DNA from: Sulfitobacter sp. M05
GTDB lineage: Bacteria; Pseudomonadota; Alphaproteobacteria; Rhodobacterales; Rhodobacteraceae
Direction of reading: 5' to 3'
DNA: 64,000 nucleotides
Assembly (NCBI RefSeq): GCF_029285175.1
Contig: NZ_JABEDH010000002.1
Span: 682,001 to 746,000, forward strand
The translations under genes and the position numbers were made by a program. Positions 26,219-34,258 of the stretch are shown in pieces. Within the stretch, counting starts at the first letter, position 1; the number at the start of each line of letters is the position of its first letter. The notes under the pieces are model-generated. The model had not been told where the DNA came from. It saw only the letters and a program-made list of their open reading frames with translations, and ran no database searches.

Positions 26219-27610
26219 ATGAAACACCTCAGCCTGCGCAAAAGAATCCTCCTGTTCTTCTGTCTGATGGCAACCGGCAGTCTGGCGATCACGTTTGTTG
26301 CCCTTTGGGTTGGCTTTCAGCAACTGGCCGATCCCGCCGCCCTGTCCGCATTTATCACCAGCGGCCTTATCGCGGGCTTTGGTATCGTGGCGCTTGTTGC
26401 CGGGATTTGGCTGATGTTTGATGAAAACGTCAGCAAGCCGATCGAGGCGACCGCCGCCAGCCTGCGGGTCCGTGCCCATGTGGATGTCAGTACGCCGATT
26501 GACGTGAGCAAGGCAAAATATCTTGGAGATCTGGCACCGGCGGCATCAGCCATGGGAAAAGTTCTTGAAGATGTCGTGCGGGCACGATCCGACATGAATG
26601 CAAAAGAACTGTCTGAGATAACGGCCCAGCGTGACCGGCTTGTGGCGATCCTGTCAGACATTCCTGTGGCAACTTTTCTGGTGACGCCAGAGCATCAGAT
26701 CGTTCTGTACGATGGCCAGGCCGCAGCGCTAATGGAGCGCGTCGGGGCCCCGCGTTTGAAAACATCGCTGTTTGAATACCTCGAAGAAGACGCGATCCTG
26801 AATGCCTTGCAACAAATGCGGGAGTCTGAGGAGTGCCGCATTCAGATCAATGCGGTTTCCCGCTGTGGCAGGGCCTATCAAGGGCATATCCGGTCATTTG
26901 GCCCGCAGGCCGGATACACCTTGATGCTTGAGCCGCTGGATGCATCGCCTGCGCGTCCGCTGATCTATGATTTTGACCTGATGAATGCGGCGCGGTTTGA
27001 CAGCCTACATAACACACCGCTGCGTGATCTGATCTATGTCGTGTTTGACAGCGAAACCACCGGACTGGACCCCGTCACGGACGAGGTTGTGCAGCTGGGC
27101 GCGGTGCGGGTCGTGAACGGCAAGATCGTCGCAGGCGAAGCGTTTGAAACATTGGTCAAGCCGGGTATTGCGATACCGAAACGCTCAACAGAAGTTCACG
27201 GCATCAGCAATGCGATGGTCGCTGAAGCGCCGGGCTTTGATAGTGTCTGTACAGAGTTTCAGGCCTTCGCAGAAGGTTCGGTTTTCGTGGCCCATAACGC
27301 GGATTTTGACATGGCGTTTCTGCACAGGCAGGCACTGAAGACCGGCCAGCAATTTGATCATCCGGTGCTTGATACGGTTTTGATGTCTGCCGTTATTTTC
27401 GGCGGTTCTGCTGTTCACACGCTGGATGCGATTTGCGACCGTCTGGGAATTGTCATTCCACATGCGCTGCGGCACACGGCCATGGGGGATGCCGTCGCGA
27501 CAGCCGAGGCTCTGGTCAGTATGATTGCCATTTGCGAGGCGCGCGGCATCCATACATATGGCGCTTTGCAAGAGGCCTCGAGAAAACACCGACGCATTCT
27601 TAAAGGCTAA
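26219..27610 (+). CDS. Membrane-anchored DEDDh 3'-5' exonuclease with sensor-like N-terminus
   Basis: A 463-residue protein. Two membrane helices (residues ~9-33 and ~45-65) are followed by a HAMP-like linker, a PAS-like region (LSDIPVATFLVTPEHQIVLYDGQAA) and, from about residue 275, a DnaQ-type exonuclease. The exonuclease motifs are complete: VFDSETTGLDP, AHNADFDMAFL and HTAMGDAVATAE (DEDDh class). Start 26219 lies 1 base after the previous stop. The architecture resembles a histidine kinase sensor with the kinase replaced by an exonuclease. The substrate could be an oligonucleotide or nucleotide signal; this is inference. Confidence 0.88.
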   Translation: MKHLSLRKRILLFFCLMATGSLAITFVALWVGFQQLADPAALSAFITSGLIAGFGIVALVAGIWLMFDENVSKPIEATAASLRVRAHVDVSTPIDVSKAKYLGDLAPAASAMGKVLEDVVRARSDMNAKELSEITAQRDRLVAILSDIPVATFLVTPEHQIVLYDGQAAALMERVGAPRLKTSLFEYLEEDAILNALQQMRESEECRIQINAVSRCGRAYQGHIRSFGPQAGYTLMLEPLDASPARPLIYDFDLMNAARFDSLHNTPLRDLIYVVFDSETTGLDPVTDEVVQLGAVRVVNGKIVAGEAFETLVKPGIAIPKRSTEVHGISNAMVAEAPGFDSVCTEFQAFAEGSVFVAHNADFDMAFLHRQALKTGQQFDHPVLDTVLMSAVIFGGSAVHTLDAICDRLGIVIPHALRHTAMGDAVATAEALVSMIAICEARGIHTYGALQEASRKHRRILKG

Positions 27611-27679
27611 CCTGCGTTTTAGGGATAAAGACCAGGGAGGACCCCCGCGCGTGGTGATGCGCGAGGGCGGGTGCGCGGG

Positions 27680-27790
27680 TTAGCCGTGGATCACAAGGCG
27701 GATAGCATAGGCCACCACCCCCAGCGCCAGAACGCTGGTGATCCAGAGCGCGACAAACCAACCGAGCTTTTTCAGGTTTCCAAGGGCCAT
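27680..27790 (-). CDS. DUF2474/CydX-like small subunit of bd-type oxidase
   Basis: A 36-residue single-helix protein (MALGNLKKLGWFVALWITSV, then a continued hydrophobic stretch). It starts inside the cydB stop (TGATG overlap). Position, size and the KKLGWFVALW pattern match the DUF2474 proteins found as the third subunit after cyanide-insensitive bd oxidases, the counterpart of CydX. Confidence 0.85.
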   Translation of the reverse strand: MALGNLKKLGWFVALWITSVLALGVVAYAIRLVIHG

Positions 27791-28791
27791 CAGTGATACC
27801 CCTCTGCCGGATCGATCTTGCCGCGAAAGACCCAATAAGCATAGGCTGTATAGGCAAGGATCATCGGCACCAGCACCACCGTTCCGACCAAGGCAAAGCG
27901 CAGGCTTTTGTCCGGTGCCGCCGCTTCGGCGATGGTCAGGCCGGGGGGCACGATATTCGGATAGAAACTGATCCCGATGCCGATGAAACACAGCACAAAA
28001 ATGCAGATGGCGGCCAGAAACGGCTGACCGTCCTTTCCTGTTTTCAGGCCGGAGAACAGCGCCCATGCCGCACCCAGCATCGCACCCGGCATCACCACGC
28101 TAAAGATACTGCCGGGCAGGTTGAACCAGCGGCTGAAATAGTCCGGATCCTGAAACGGTGTCAGGATACTGACGATCCCGATAAAGCCCAACGTGCCGGC
28201 GCCCAGCCACCATGCGCGGTTTTGCATCTGGCGTTGCAGGCTACCTTCGGTTTTCAGGATGACCCATGTCGCCCCCAACAAGGCATAGCCGACAACAACG
28301 GCCAATCCGGTCAGGATCGAGAACAGGCTGAGCCAGTCCCACCATCCCCCGGCATAGGCCCGATCGACAACCTTGATGCCTTGCACCAAAGCGCCGAGTG
28401 CGATGCCCTGCATGAATGCGGCGATGAGCGATCCGCCAAAAAATGCCGCATCCCAGACTGGTTTCCACCGTTCAGTGCGCCAGCGGTATTCAAAGGCGAC
28501 ACCGCGAAAAATGAGCGCCAGCAGCATCAGGATAATCGGCATGTATAACGCCGGCATGATGACCGCATAGGCCAGTGGGAAAACCGCAAACAATCCGCCC
28601 CCACCCAGCACCAGCCAAGTTTCGTTGCCATCCCAGATCGGCGCAATCGAGTTCATCATGGTTGCCTTTTCACGCTCGCTGCCGGCGAGGGGAAACAGGA
28701 TACCAACGCCAAGGTCGAACCCGTCAAGGATCACATAGGTCAGGACAGCGAATGCGATGATTCCGGCCCAGATAAAGGAAAGTTCAAACAT
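27790..28791 (-). CDS. cydB: Cytochrome bd-type quinol oxidase subunit II
   Basis: A 333-residue membrane protein with about eight or nine helices. The N-terminus FIWAGIIAFAVLTYVILDGFDLGVGILFP and the IWDGNETWLVLGGGGLFAVFPLAYA segment are diagnostic for CydB/CioB. It forms the heme-scaffolding second subunit of the oxidase. It starts 11 bases after cydA on the minus strand and is followed by the DUF2474 gene. Confidence 0.95.
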   Translation of the reverse strand: MFELSFIWAGIIAFAVLTYVILDGFDLGVGILFPLAGSEREKATMMNSIAPIWDGNETWLVLGGGGLFAVFPLAYAVIMPALYMPIILMLLALIFRGVAFEYRWRTERWKPVWDAAFFGGSLIAAFMQGIALGALVQGIKVVDRAYAGGWWDWLSLFSILTGLAVVVGYALLGATWVILKTEGSLQRQMQNRAWWLGAGTLGFIGIVSILTPFQDPDYFSRWFNLPGSIFSVVMPGAMLGAAWALFSGLKTGKDGQPFLAAICIFVLCFIGIGISFYPNIVPPGLTIAEAAAPDKSLRFALVGTVVLVPMILAYTAYAYWVFRGKIDPAEGYH

Positions 28792-28802
28792 CGAAAGGCT
28801 CC

Positions 28803-30212
28803 TTATTCGCCTGGTATTGCATCAGGATCGGTTTGCATGATCGGTGTGGTGCCCGCAGTGCGGATCGGGCCGTCCTTGAGGCCAAGATGCACGGTTCCGG
28901 CGGGCTTGTTCATCATGCGCAGCAGATAGAAAGTGCCTGCGCCAAAGACAAAGAAGTACACAATGATGAAAGCCAGAAGGGATGCGGCCACTGCCGGTGC
29001 AGCCACGGGCGCCAAACTGTCGCCAGTGCGCAATACCCCGTAGACGGTAAAGGGTTGGCGGCCCACTTCGGTGGTGACCCAACCGGCGAGAACTGCGACA
29101 AATCCTGTTGGCCCCATGGCAATTGCGGCGCGTTGCAACCAACGGTCTTCGTAAAGTCGCCCCTTAAGCCGCCGCAGCACGCTCCATGCGCCAAGGCCCA
29201 GCATTGCAAACCCGAGACCAACCATCACCCGGAAACTCCAGAAAACGATGGCCACAGGTGGTTCGTCCGCGTCGGGGATCGTGTCCAGCCCGTCAATGGG
29301 TGCGTCCCAGTGGTGCTTGAGGATCAAACTGGAAAGCTTGGGGATCTGGATGGCGTAGTCGACCCGCTTTTCCTCTGCATTCGGGATGCCAAACAGGATC
29401 AGCGGGGCACCGTCTGGATGGCTGTCGTAATGCCCTTCCATGGCCATGACTTTGGCCGGTTGGTGTTCCAATGTGTTGATACCATGAAAGTCGCCGGCAA
29501 GGATTTGCAGCGGCGCCACGATGATCAACATCCACATTGCCATGGAGAACATACGCCGTGCTGGCGCGTCTTTGGCATCGCGCAAAAGGTGCAGGCCACC
29601 AACCCCACCCACCACAAGGGCCGTGGTCAGATACGCGGCGAGGACCATGTGAACCAACCTGTACGGGAAGGACGGATTAAAGACGATTTGCCACCAGTCT
29701 TCCGGTACAAACTGGCCCAGCTCGTTCATGCTGTAGCCGGCGGGGGTTTGCATCCACGAGTTTACCGACAGAATCCATGTGGCAGACATCAGCGTGCCAA
29801 AGGCGACCATAGCGGTGGCGAACATGTGCAGCTTGTCACCAACCCGTTCGCGCCCGAACAGCATGATGCCGAGAAAACCAGCCTCAAGGAAGAAGGCGGA
29901 CAGCACTTCATAGGCCATTAACGGCCCCAGCACAGGCCCGGTTTTGTCCGAGAACACGGACCAGTTGGTGCCGAATTGATAGGACATCACAATGCCCGAC
30001 ACGACGCCCATCCCAAAGGCAACCGCAAAGATTTTCTTCCAGTAGTTGAATAGGGTCAGGTAGGTTTGATCCCTTGTCCCCAACCACAATCCGTTCAGAA
30101 CGGCCAGGTAACTGGCCACCCCGATCGAGAACGCTGGAAAGATGATGTGGAACGACACCGTGAATGCAAATTGTATCCGGGCGAGTGTCTCTGCTGTCAT
30201 ACCGTCAAACAT
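28803..30212 (-). CDS. cydA: Cytochrome bd-type quinol oxidase subunit I, short Q-loop (CioA type)
   Basis: A 469-residue heme-binding subunit. The N-terminal RIQFAFTVSFHIIFPAFSIG holds the heme histidine, and the segment GWVTTEVGRQPFTVYGVLRT contains the conserved quinol-oxidase core. The Q loop lacks the long insertion of E. coli CydA, which, with the DUF2474 partner, places it with the cyanide-insensitive oxidases. It would oxidise ubiquinol and reduce oxygen without proton pumping. The divergent NsrR-like/Crp-Fnr pair 280 bases away is a likely regulator. Confidence 0.95.
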   Translation of the reverse strand: MFDGMTAETLARIQFAFTVSFHIIFPAFSIGVASYLAVLNGLWLGTRDQTYLTLFNYWKKIFAVAFGMGVVSGIVMSYQFGTNWSVFSDKTGPVLGPLMAYEVLSAFFLEAGFLGIMLFGRERVGDKLHMFATAMVAFGTLMSATWILSVNSWMQTPAGYSMNELGQFVPEDWWQIVFNPSFPYRLVHMVLAAYLTTALVVGGVGGLHLLRDAKDAPARRMFSMAMWMLIIVAPLQILAGDFHGINTLEHQPAKVMAMEGHYDSHPDGAPLILFGIPNAEEKRVDYAIQIPKLSSLILKHHWDAPIDGLDTIPDADEPPVAIVFWSFRVMVGLGFAMLGLGAWSVLRRLKGRLYEDRWLQRAAIAMGPTGFVAVLAGWVTTEVGRQPFTVYGVLRTGDSLAPVAAPAVAASLLAFIIVYFFVFGAGTFYLLRMMNKPAGTVHLGLKDGPIRTAGTTPIMQTDPDAIPGE

Positions 30213-30398
30213 ATTTGGGCCTCTTGGGAAAGATCAGTGCCCGGGTTGGTTCCCCGGGTTTGCTGAAAATGGGGGCTATAGATTTATCTGCGCAGACCGG
30301 GGCGGAAGGTGTTGCAACTCCGAATGTGCGACATTGTTTCATCTGCGAAAAAGTTGGGGGCTACGCCATCGATCCAGAGGGTCATCTGAGATATCCTA

Positions 30399-30409
30399 TA
30401 TTTGAAATA
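30399..30409. promoter_or_regulatory. Candidate Rrf2/NsrR-type operator
   Basis: TATTTGAAATA is an 11-bp palindrome in the AT-rich centre of the cydA-Rrf2 intergenic region, 85 bases before the Rrf2 start. AT-rich palindromes of this form occur at NsrR-type sites. No binding data exist here. Confidence 0.3.
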
Positions 30410-30493
30410 GTAGTTTTCAGGCAAAACCTAGGTTGCGCCATTTACAAAAGCAATACTTTGAATGTATCTTTGGGTGCGACAACAGGATGCACC

Positions 30494-30958
30494 ATGAAGC
30501 TGACCAGCTATACCAATTACGCCCTGCGCTCTTTGCAGCTTGCAGCGCTCAAATCGCCTGACCTCGTGCGGGTTGATGATGTGGCCAAGGTTCATAACTT
30601 GTCCCGCCCCCACATCATGAAAATCGTGCATGAGCTGGGCCGGTCCGGTTACCTTGAGACGGTACGCGGGCGCGGCGGTGGTTTTCGTCTGGCTCGCCCT
30701 GCCGAGGACATCGTTGTCGGTGATGTGGTGCGGATTACAGAGGGGCCGCTGGATGTGGTCGAGTGTTTCAATCCGGACAAGAACACCTGTCCGTTGGTGG
30801 GTATCTGTGTCTTGTCAAAAAAAATGCAGGAAGCCACAGCCGCCTTCATGGCGGTTCTTGACGATCTGACCATTGCCAATATTGCGTCAAATCGTGGCCA
30901 GTTGATGGAGCGGATTGCGCCACTGGAAATGCCTCGCGCGGAGACCAATGTACGATGA
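30494..30958 (+). CDS. Rrf2-family regulator, NsrR-like
   Basis: A 154-residue Rrf2 protein. The winged HTH (RVDDVAKVHNLSRPHIMKIVHELGR) is followed by GRGGGFRLA, and the cluster-binding loop ECFNPDKNTCPLVGIC has cysteines spaced C-x7-C-x5-C. This is the pattern of NO-sensing [Fe-S] NsrR. The start at 30494 gives the standard MKLTSYTNYALR N-terminus; the upstream frame extends into non-family sequence. It overlaps the next gene by 4 nt. Repression of cydAB under non-NO conditions is the likely function. Confidence 0.85.
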   Translation: MKLTSYTNYALRSLQLAALKSPDLVRVDDVAKVHNLSRPHIMKIVHELGRSGYLETVRGRGGGFRLARPAEDIVVGDVVRITEGPLDVVECFNPDKNTCPLVGICVLSKKMQEATAAFMAVLDDLTIANIASNRGQLMERIAPLEMPRAETNVR

Positions 30959-31626
30959 CCGATGCCGACGAATGGGTTGAGCGTTTTCCGGGGCTTTCGC
31001 GTCTGGAACCGTCGATTAAGCAATTGTTGTTGTCCCGCAGTGCCATTGTTGAGGTTCCGAAAGGGACGATGGTTTTTGGACCCGGTAATTCGCCAGAAAA
31101 CATGCTGTTTCTTCTGGATGGGACGGTCAGAGTGCAACAGGTTTCCGAAACCGGACACGAAATTGTGCTGTACCGCATTCAGGCGGGACAAAGCTGTGTT
31201 CTGACAACGGCCTGCCTGTTGGCTTATGATAACTATTCAGCAGAGGGTATTTCGGAAACTGCGGTACAGGCCGCAGCCGTGCCGCGCGATGTCTTTGACG
31301 ATCTGGTTGCGCAGTCGAAGTCCTTTCGCGATTTTGTCTTTGCCGCGTTTTCCAAACGCATCACGGATTTGTTCCTGATGATCGACGAGGTTGCATTCCA
31401 ACGCATGGATGTACGATTGGCCGACAAATTGCTGGGTCTCTCCAAAGGGCAGGATGTCATCGCAACCACCCATCAAAAACTGTCGGTCGAATTGGGAACC
31501 GCACGCGAGGTGATCTCTCGCCAGCTTCAGGAATTCCAGCGGCGCGGTTGGATTGAACAGGCGCGCGGCAGTGTGAGCTTGCTGGACCGTCAGCAACTGG
31601 AAACGCTGGCGCATCACAACGCCTGA
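30955..31626 (+). CDS. Crp/Fnr-family transcriptional regulator
   Basis: A 223-residue protein with an N-terminal cNMP-type beta-roll and a C-terminal HTH (STELGTAREVISRQLQEFQRRG-like, at KLSVELGTAREVIS). It lacks the N-terminal cysteine cluster of Fnr, so it is not an [4Fe-4S] oxygen sensor of that type; the only cysteines are in QSCVLTTACLL. It is translated from an ATGA overlap with the NsrR-like gene, so two regulators of different sensing types are made together beside the bd oxidase genes. Confidence 0.85.
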   Translation: MTDADEWVERFPGLSRLEPSIKQLLLSRSAIVEVPKGTMVFGPGNSPENMLFLLDGTVRVQQVSETGHEIVLYRIQAGQSCVLTTACLLAYDNYSAEGISETAVQAAAVPRDVFDDLVAQSKSFRDFVFAAFSKRITDLFLMIDEVAFQRMDVRLADKLLGLSKGQDVIATTHQKLSVELGTAREVISRQLQEFQRRGWIEQARGSVSLLDRQQLETLAHHNA

Positions 31627-31637
31627 CGGATGGCCCG

Positions 31638-31658
31638 AGGCAGGTGTTTCACCTGCCT
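31638..31658. terminator. Hairpin between convergent genes
   Basis: AGGCAGGTG and CACCTGCCT form a perfect 9-bp stem with a TTT loop, 11 bases after the Crp/Fnr stop and before the convergent GNAT stop. No T run follows. Confidence 0.5.
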
Positions 31659-31671
31659 GACCAACAGGAGA

Positions 31672-32244
31672 TCAGCGGGCTCCGAGCTTCCGCCAACCGA
31701 ACATCAAATGCAAAAAGCCGATGGCTTCGCCGCGAAATTCTGTTGCGACGGACACTGGTGTGGGCCAATGCGGATGCAGCACAGCCTGTACGCCGTCCTC
31801 GTCAAACTGCAGTGTCGCGTTATGTTTGGCTGCCAAATGACGCATACGGCTGTTTTCACGCAGACACAGCATCTGGATGGTACGGATACCCCGGTTCTGT
31901 GCCCGCGCAAAAATCTGATCAAAAAGCGCGTCGCCGATACCGATATTCTGCCAGTCTTTTTCAACCGAAAATGCCGCTTCTGTGACACGAGGCCAGCTGT
32001 GGAAACTGCCGCGCAATTCGACAATGCCGCGCAGGATGCCATCGAAAAACGCACCGCAAATGATACTGTCGTTGTCAAAGATCTTGGCGGCGTACTTCGC
32101 TATCTCCGCATCGTTGATCGAACCGCAAAAACGGGACCGGCGGGTGCCGGCATCAAGCCGGATAAAGTGTTCACAGATCTCCTTTTGGTCGCTGGCGTGG
32201 AGCCTGCGCATCAAAAGTCTTGAATCATGTTTGGTGTTGGTCAT
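31672..32244 (-). CDS. GNAT-family N-acetyltransferase
   Basis: A 190-residue acetyltransferase. The acetyl-CoA-binding region resembles VEKDWQNIGIGDALFDQIFARAQNRGI, with the Q/R-x-x-G-x-G/A type loop as QNIGIG, and the N-terminal LMRRLHASDQKEICEHFIRL is typical of proteins that modify small molecules or proteins. The start at 32244 gives MTNTKHDSRLLMRRL. The substrate is unknown. Divergent from a LysR gene. Confidence 0.85.
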   Translation of the reverse strand: MTNTKHDSRLLMRRLHASDQKEICEHFIRLDAGTRRSRFCGSINDAEIAKYAAKIFDNDSIICGAFFDGILRGIVELRGSFHSWPRVTEAAFSVEKDWQNIGIGDALFDQIFARAQNRGIRTIQMLCLRENSRMRHLAAKHNATLQFDEDGVQAVLHPHWPTPVSVATEFRGEAIGFLHLMFGWRKLGAR

Positions 32245-32274
32245 GGCTTCAACGTCCTTGCCGTTGGGGAAGGT

Positions 32275-32310
32275 GGGCCAGTATTTATGGGAGGAGGAAA
32301 ATACTGGCCC
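32275..32310. other. 12-bp perfect inverted repeat
   Basis: GGGCCAGTATTT (32275-32286) and AAATACTGGCCC (32299-32310) are perfect complements with a 12-base purine-rich loop ATGGGAGGAGGA. It lies 31 bases upstream of the GNAT start, in its 5' leader on the minus strand. Read on the plus strand the loop contains a Shine-Dalgarno-like core. Confidence 0.7.
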
Positions 32311-32545
32311 GTTGCTTCGGCGCAATTTATTCGTGTTTCGCCGCCGCGCATGCTGGAATGATCCGGGAGGAGGGACGTCCAGCATGTTCTGTTTGCCGCT
32401 GAGACCTCAATCTGACCCAGCAGCATATTCCGGTCTTAAATCTGCATTTGCGGGCGCCTATGGTGATAAATTGCGCCGTTTATGACCGGATTCGCGTCAG
32501 ATCCGCGGCTTTCCGTTGATTTTTCCATATTGGCATCTCATCTAT

Positions 32546-32577
32546 TGCTGCATTGCAGTATTTATGCTGCATTGCAG
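32546..32577. promoter_or_regulatory. Tandem palindromic 13-mers, candidate LysR operator
   Basis: TGCTGCATTGCAG occurs twice with a 19-base period. Each copy contains the palindrome CTGCA-T-TGCAG. The pair is 80 bases upstream of the LysR start, suggesting binding of two dimers. Confidence 0.5.
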
Positions 32578-32613
32578 AGGTAGGTGCATTCGATGGCGCT
32601 CACAATTGTTTAA

Positions 32614-32634
32614 ATGGCATAGCACATATGCCAT
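32614..32634. promoter_or_regulatory. Perfect inverted repeat upstream of LysR gene
   Basis: ATGGCATA (32614-32621), a 5-base spacer and TATGCCAT (32627-32634) form a perfect inverted repeat that ends 22 bases before the GTG start of the LysR gene. Its position suits an autoregulatory operator. Confidence 0.5.
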
Positions 32635-32656
32635 TCTGGAACAGGACGGTGACCTT

Positions 32657-33577
32657 GTGGACATATCCGCGCAAATGCTGATCTTTGCGACTGTTGTCGA
32701 ACGGGGCAGTATTTCGGCGGCTGCGCGTGCAATGGGGCAAACGCCCTCGGCGGTTAGCAAACAGATCGGGCTGCTAGAGGATCAGGTTCATCATCGGTTG
32801 TTGCACCGCTCAAGAACCGGGGTTTCTCCGACACAGGAGGGACAGGAACTATATGAGAAATGCAAAGCGATGTCTGAGATGTTCAACGAGGCCAAGGCCG
32901 TCATTTCGACTTTTGACAGCGTGCCACGTGGCATCCTGAAGATTGCCTCAAGCGTTGCCTTTGGTAAATCCCAGTTGATCCCGAAATTGCCCGGGTTCCT
33001 TGATGAAAACCCCGAAGTACAGGTTTCGCTGGACCTGACAGACCGCGAGGTTGACGTGCAAAGCGAAGGGTATGACGGGGCGATTTGTTTTGCAGAACAG
33101 CGTAAGAGCTCTGACGTTGTGATGCGTCGCTTTATGCAAAGCCGGCGTGTTCTATGCGCCTCTCCGGCCTATTTGGGGCGCTGCGGGACACCGCAGGATT
33201 TTGCCAGCCTTGCCAGCCATAACTGCCTGCGGATCAGTGAAAATAATGAACGAAATTGGTGGAGCAAACCGCAAAACGGCCATCAGCAAGGGTTTGAAGC
33301 GCAGGGAACATTTACCGGGAACAGTACCGATGTGGTTTTTCAGGCCGCGTTGAACGGGATCGGAATTGCGCGTTTGCCTAGCTATATGACCGCAGCAAAG
33401 TTCCTTAGCGGCGAACTGGTCCATGTCCTGCCGAGGTATGCGCCGCCCAGCACCGATATTGCTGTGATGTTTGCCGACCGTCGCAACCTTGCCCCGAAAA
33501 CCCGCGCCTTTGTGGATTTTCTTGTACGTGAGTTTCGGGAGGTTCCGGTGCTGGGGATGGCAGGCATTTACAGTTAG
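32657..33577 (+). CDS. LysR-family transcriptional regulator
   Basis: A 306-residue LysR protein. The HTH is at the N-terminus (MLIFATVVERGSISAAARAMGQTPSAVSKQIGLLE), followed by the type-2 periplasmic binding fold. GTG at 32657 is chosen: it begins DISAQMLIF, the usual start distance before the HTH, and has AGGACGG upstream. The in-frame ATGs further upstream would add about 48 residues through the palindromic region. It precedes a carboxymuconolactone-decarboxylase-like gene by 32 bases on the same strand. Confidence 0.85.
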   Translation: MDISAQMLIFATVVERGSISAAARAMGQTPSAVSKQIGLLEDQVHHRLLHRSRTGVSPTQEGQELYEKCKAMSEMFNEAKAVISTFDSVPRGILKIASSVAFGKSQLIPKLPGFLDENPEVQVSLDLTDREVDVQSEGYDGAICFAEQRKSSDVVMRRFMQSRRVLCASPAYLGRCGTPQDFASLASHNCLRISENNERNWWSKPQNGHQQGFEAQGTFTGNSTDVVFQAALNGIGIARLPSYMTAAKFLSGELVHVLPRYAPPSTDIAVMFADRRNLAPKTRAFVDFLVREFREVPVLGMAGIYS

Positions 33578-33609
33578 ACCGAAGGCTACGACATAGAAGG
33601 ATTTAAAAG

Positions 33610-33996
33610 ATGACCAAAACGACGACAGAAATTGGCAAGGCCCTCTCTGAAGAACTCAACCCCGGCATGGAGGAGGCGTTGAACGCACGGTATGGGCATT
33701 TGCTGCCGGGTATGGCCGAAGGCGTGGTCGATTTTGCCTATGGTCGTCAATATGCCCGCCCCGGTCTGCCACTGCGCGACAGGTATCTGGCCACTATTGC
33801 GGCCCTAACGGCTTTGGGTGGTCAGACGCGCCCCCAGCTGATGGTGAATATTGCAGGCGGGCGCAAAGCGGGATTGTCGCAAAAGGAAATCGCGGAAACC
33901 ATCTGGCAAATGGCGCTTTATGGCGGCTTTCCGGCGGCGATTAACGGGTTGAACGCCGCGCTGGAAGTTTTTGCTGCCGAACAGAAAGCGGATTAA
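33610..33996 (+). CDS. Carboxymuconolactone decarboxylase family protein
   Basis: A 128-residue protein with the CMD fold ([62 protein letters not shown]). There are no cysteines at all, so it is not an AhpD-type peroxidase with a CxxC centre. A gamma-carboxymuconolactone decarboxylase or related lyase is possible but no pathway genes adjoin it. It may be a target of the preceding LysR regulator. Confidence 0.85.
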   Translation: MTKTTTEIGKALSEELNPGMEEALNARYGHLLPGMAEGVVDFAYGRQYARPGLPLRDRYLATIAALTALGGQTRPQLMVNIAGGRKAGLSQKEIAETIWQMALYGGFPAAINGLNAALEVFAAEQKAD

Positions 33997-34077
33997 GCAC
34001 CTGCGCTGGGGGGCAAACTGCTTTGATCTTTAGATGATCCAAGCAGATCTCCTAAAACTGCACGAAATCAGAAGGTC

Positions 34078-34092
34078 TGAGCGTTAAACTCG
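34078..34092. promoter_or_regulatory. Weak RirA-type (TGA-N9-TCR) candidate upstream of TonB receptor
   Basis: TGA, nine bases and TCG lie 167 bases before the receptor start. RirA iron-responsive operators have a TGA-N9-TCA form; one base differs here. The motif is short and would also occur by chance. Confidence 0.2.
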
Positions 34093-34101
34093 TTCCAACA
34101 T

Positions 34102-34121
34102 CACAGGCTGAAAAGCCTGTG
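34102..34121 (+). other. Hairpin with GAAA tetraloop in the TonB receptor leader
   Basis: CACAGGCT and AGCCTGTG form a perfect 8-bp stem closed by GAAA, 137 bases before the TonB receptor start. A second GC-rich fold is possible around 34152-34184. No riboswitch family is recognised. Confidence 0.55.
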
Positions 34122-34258
34122 TAGGTGTCGCACAAAGGCATCCGGCGCGATGAGTGGGTTGCCCGCAGGGTTGACCCGACCCCAATTCTGTGTTCTCGGC
34201 CCCTCAGGCAGCTAGCTCCCAGCCACCCAGACATTTTCTACAGCCTCTGGGGACAAAT

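Larger units (their letters stand above)
32245..32656. other. 412-base intergenic region with several palindromes
   Basis: No ORF is supported here. The region holds a 12-bp perfect hairpin at 32275-32310, two direct copies of TGCTGCATTGCAG at 32546-32558 and 32565-32577, and a perfect 8-bp inverted repeat at 32614-32634. The last two sets lie upstream of the LysR gene and look like operators. Confidence 0.7.

Noticed and set aside
27641..27679. GC-rich inverted repeat between the exonuclease and DUF2474 genes
   Set aside because: Only a 7-bp stem over a long loop without a T run; too weak to call a terminator.
28833..29921. Plus-strand ORF of 362 codons inside cydA
   Set aside because: Antisense of the oxidase gene, hydrophilic His/Gly-rich nonsense translation.
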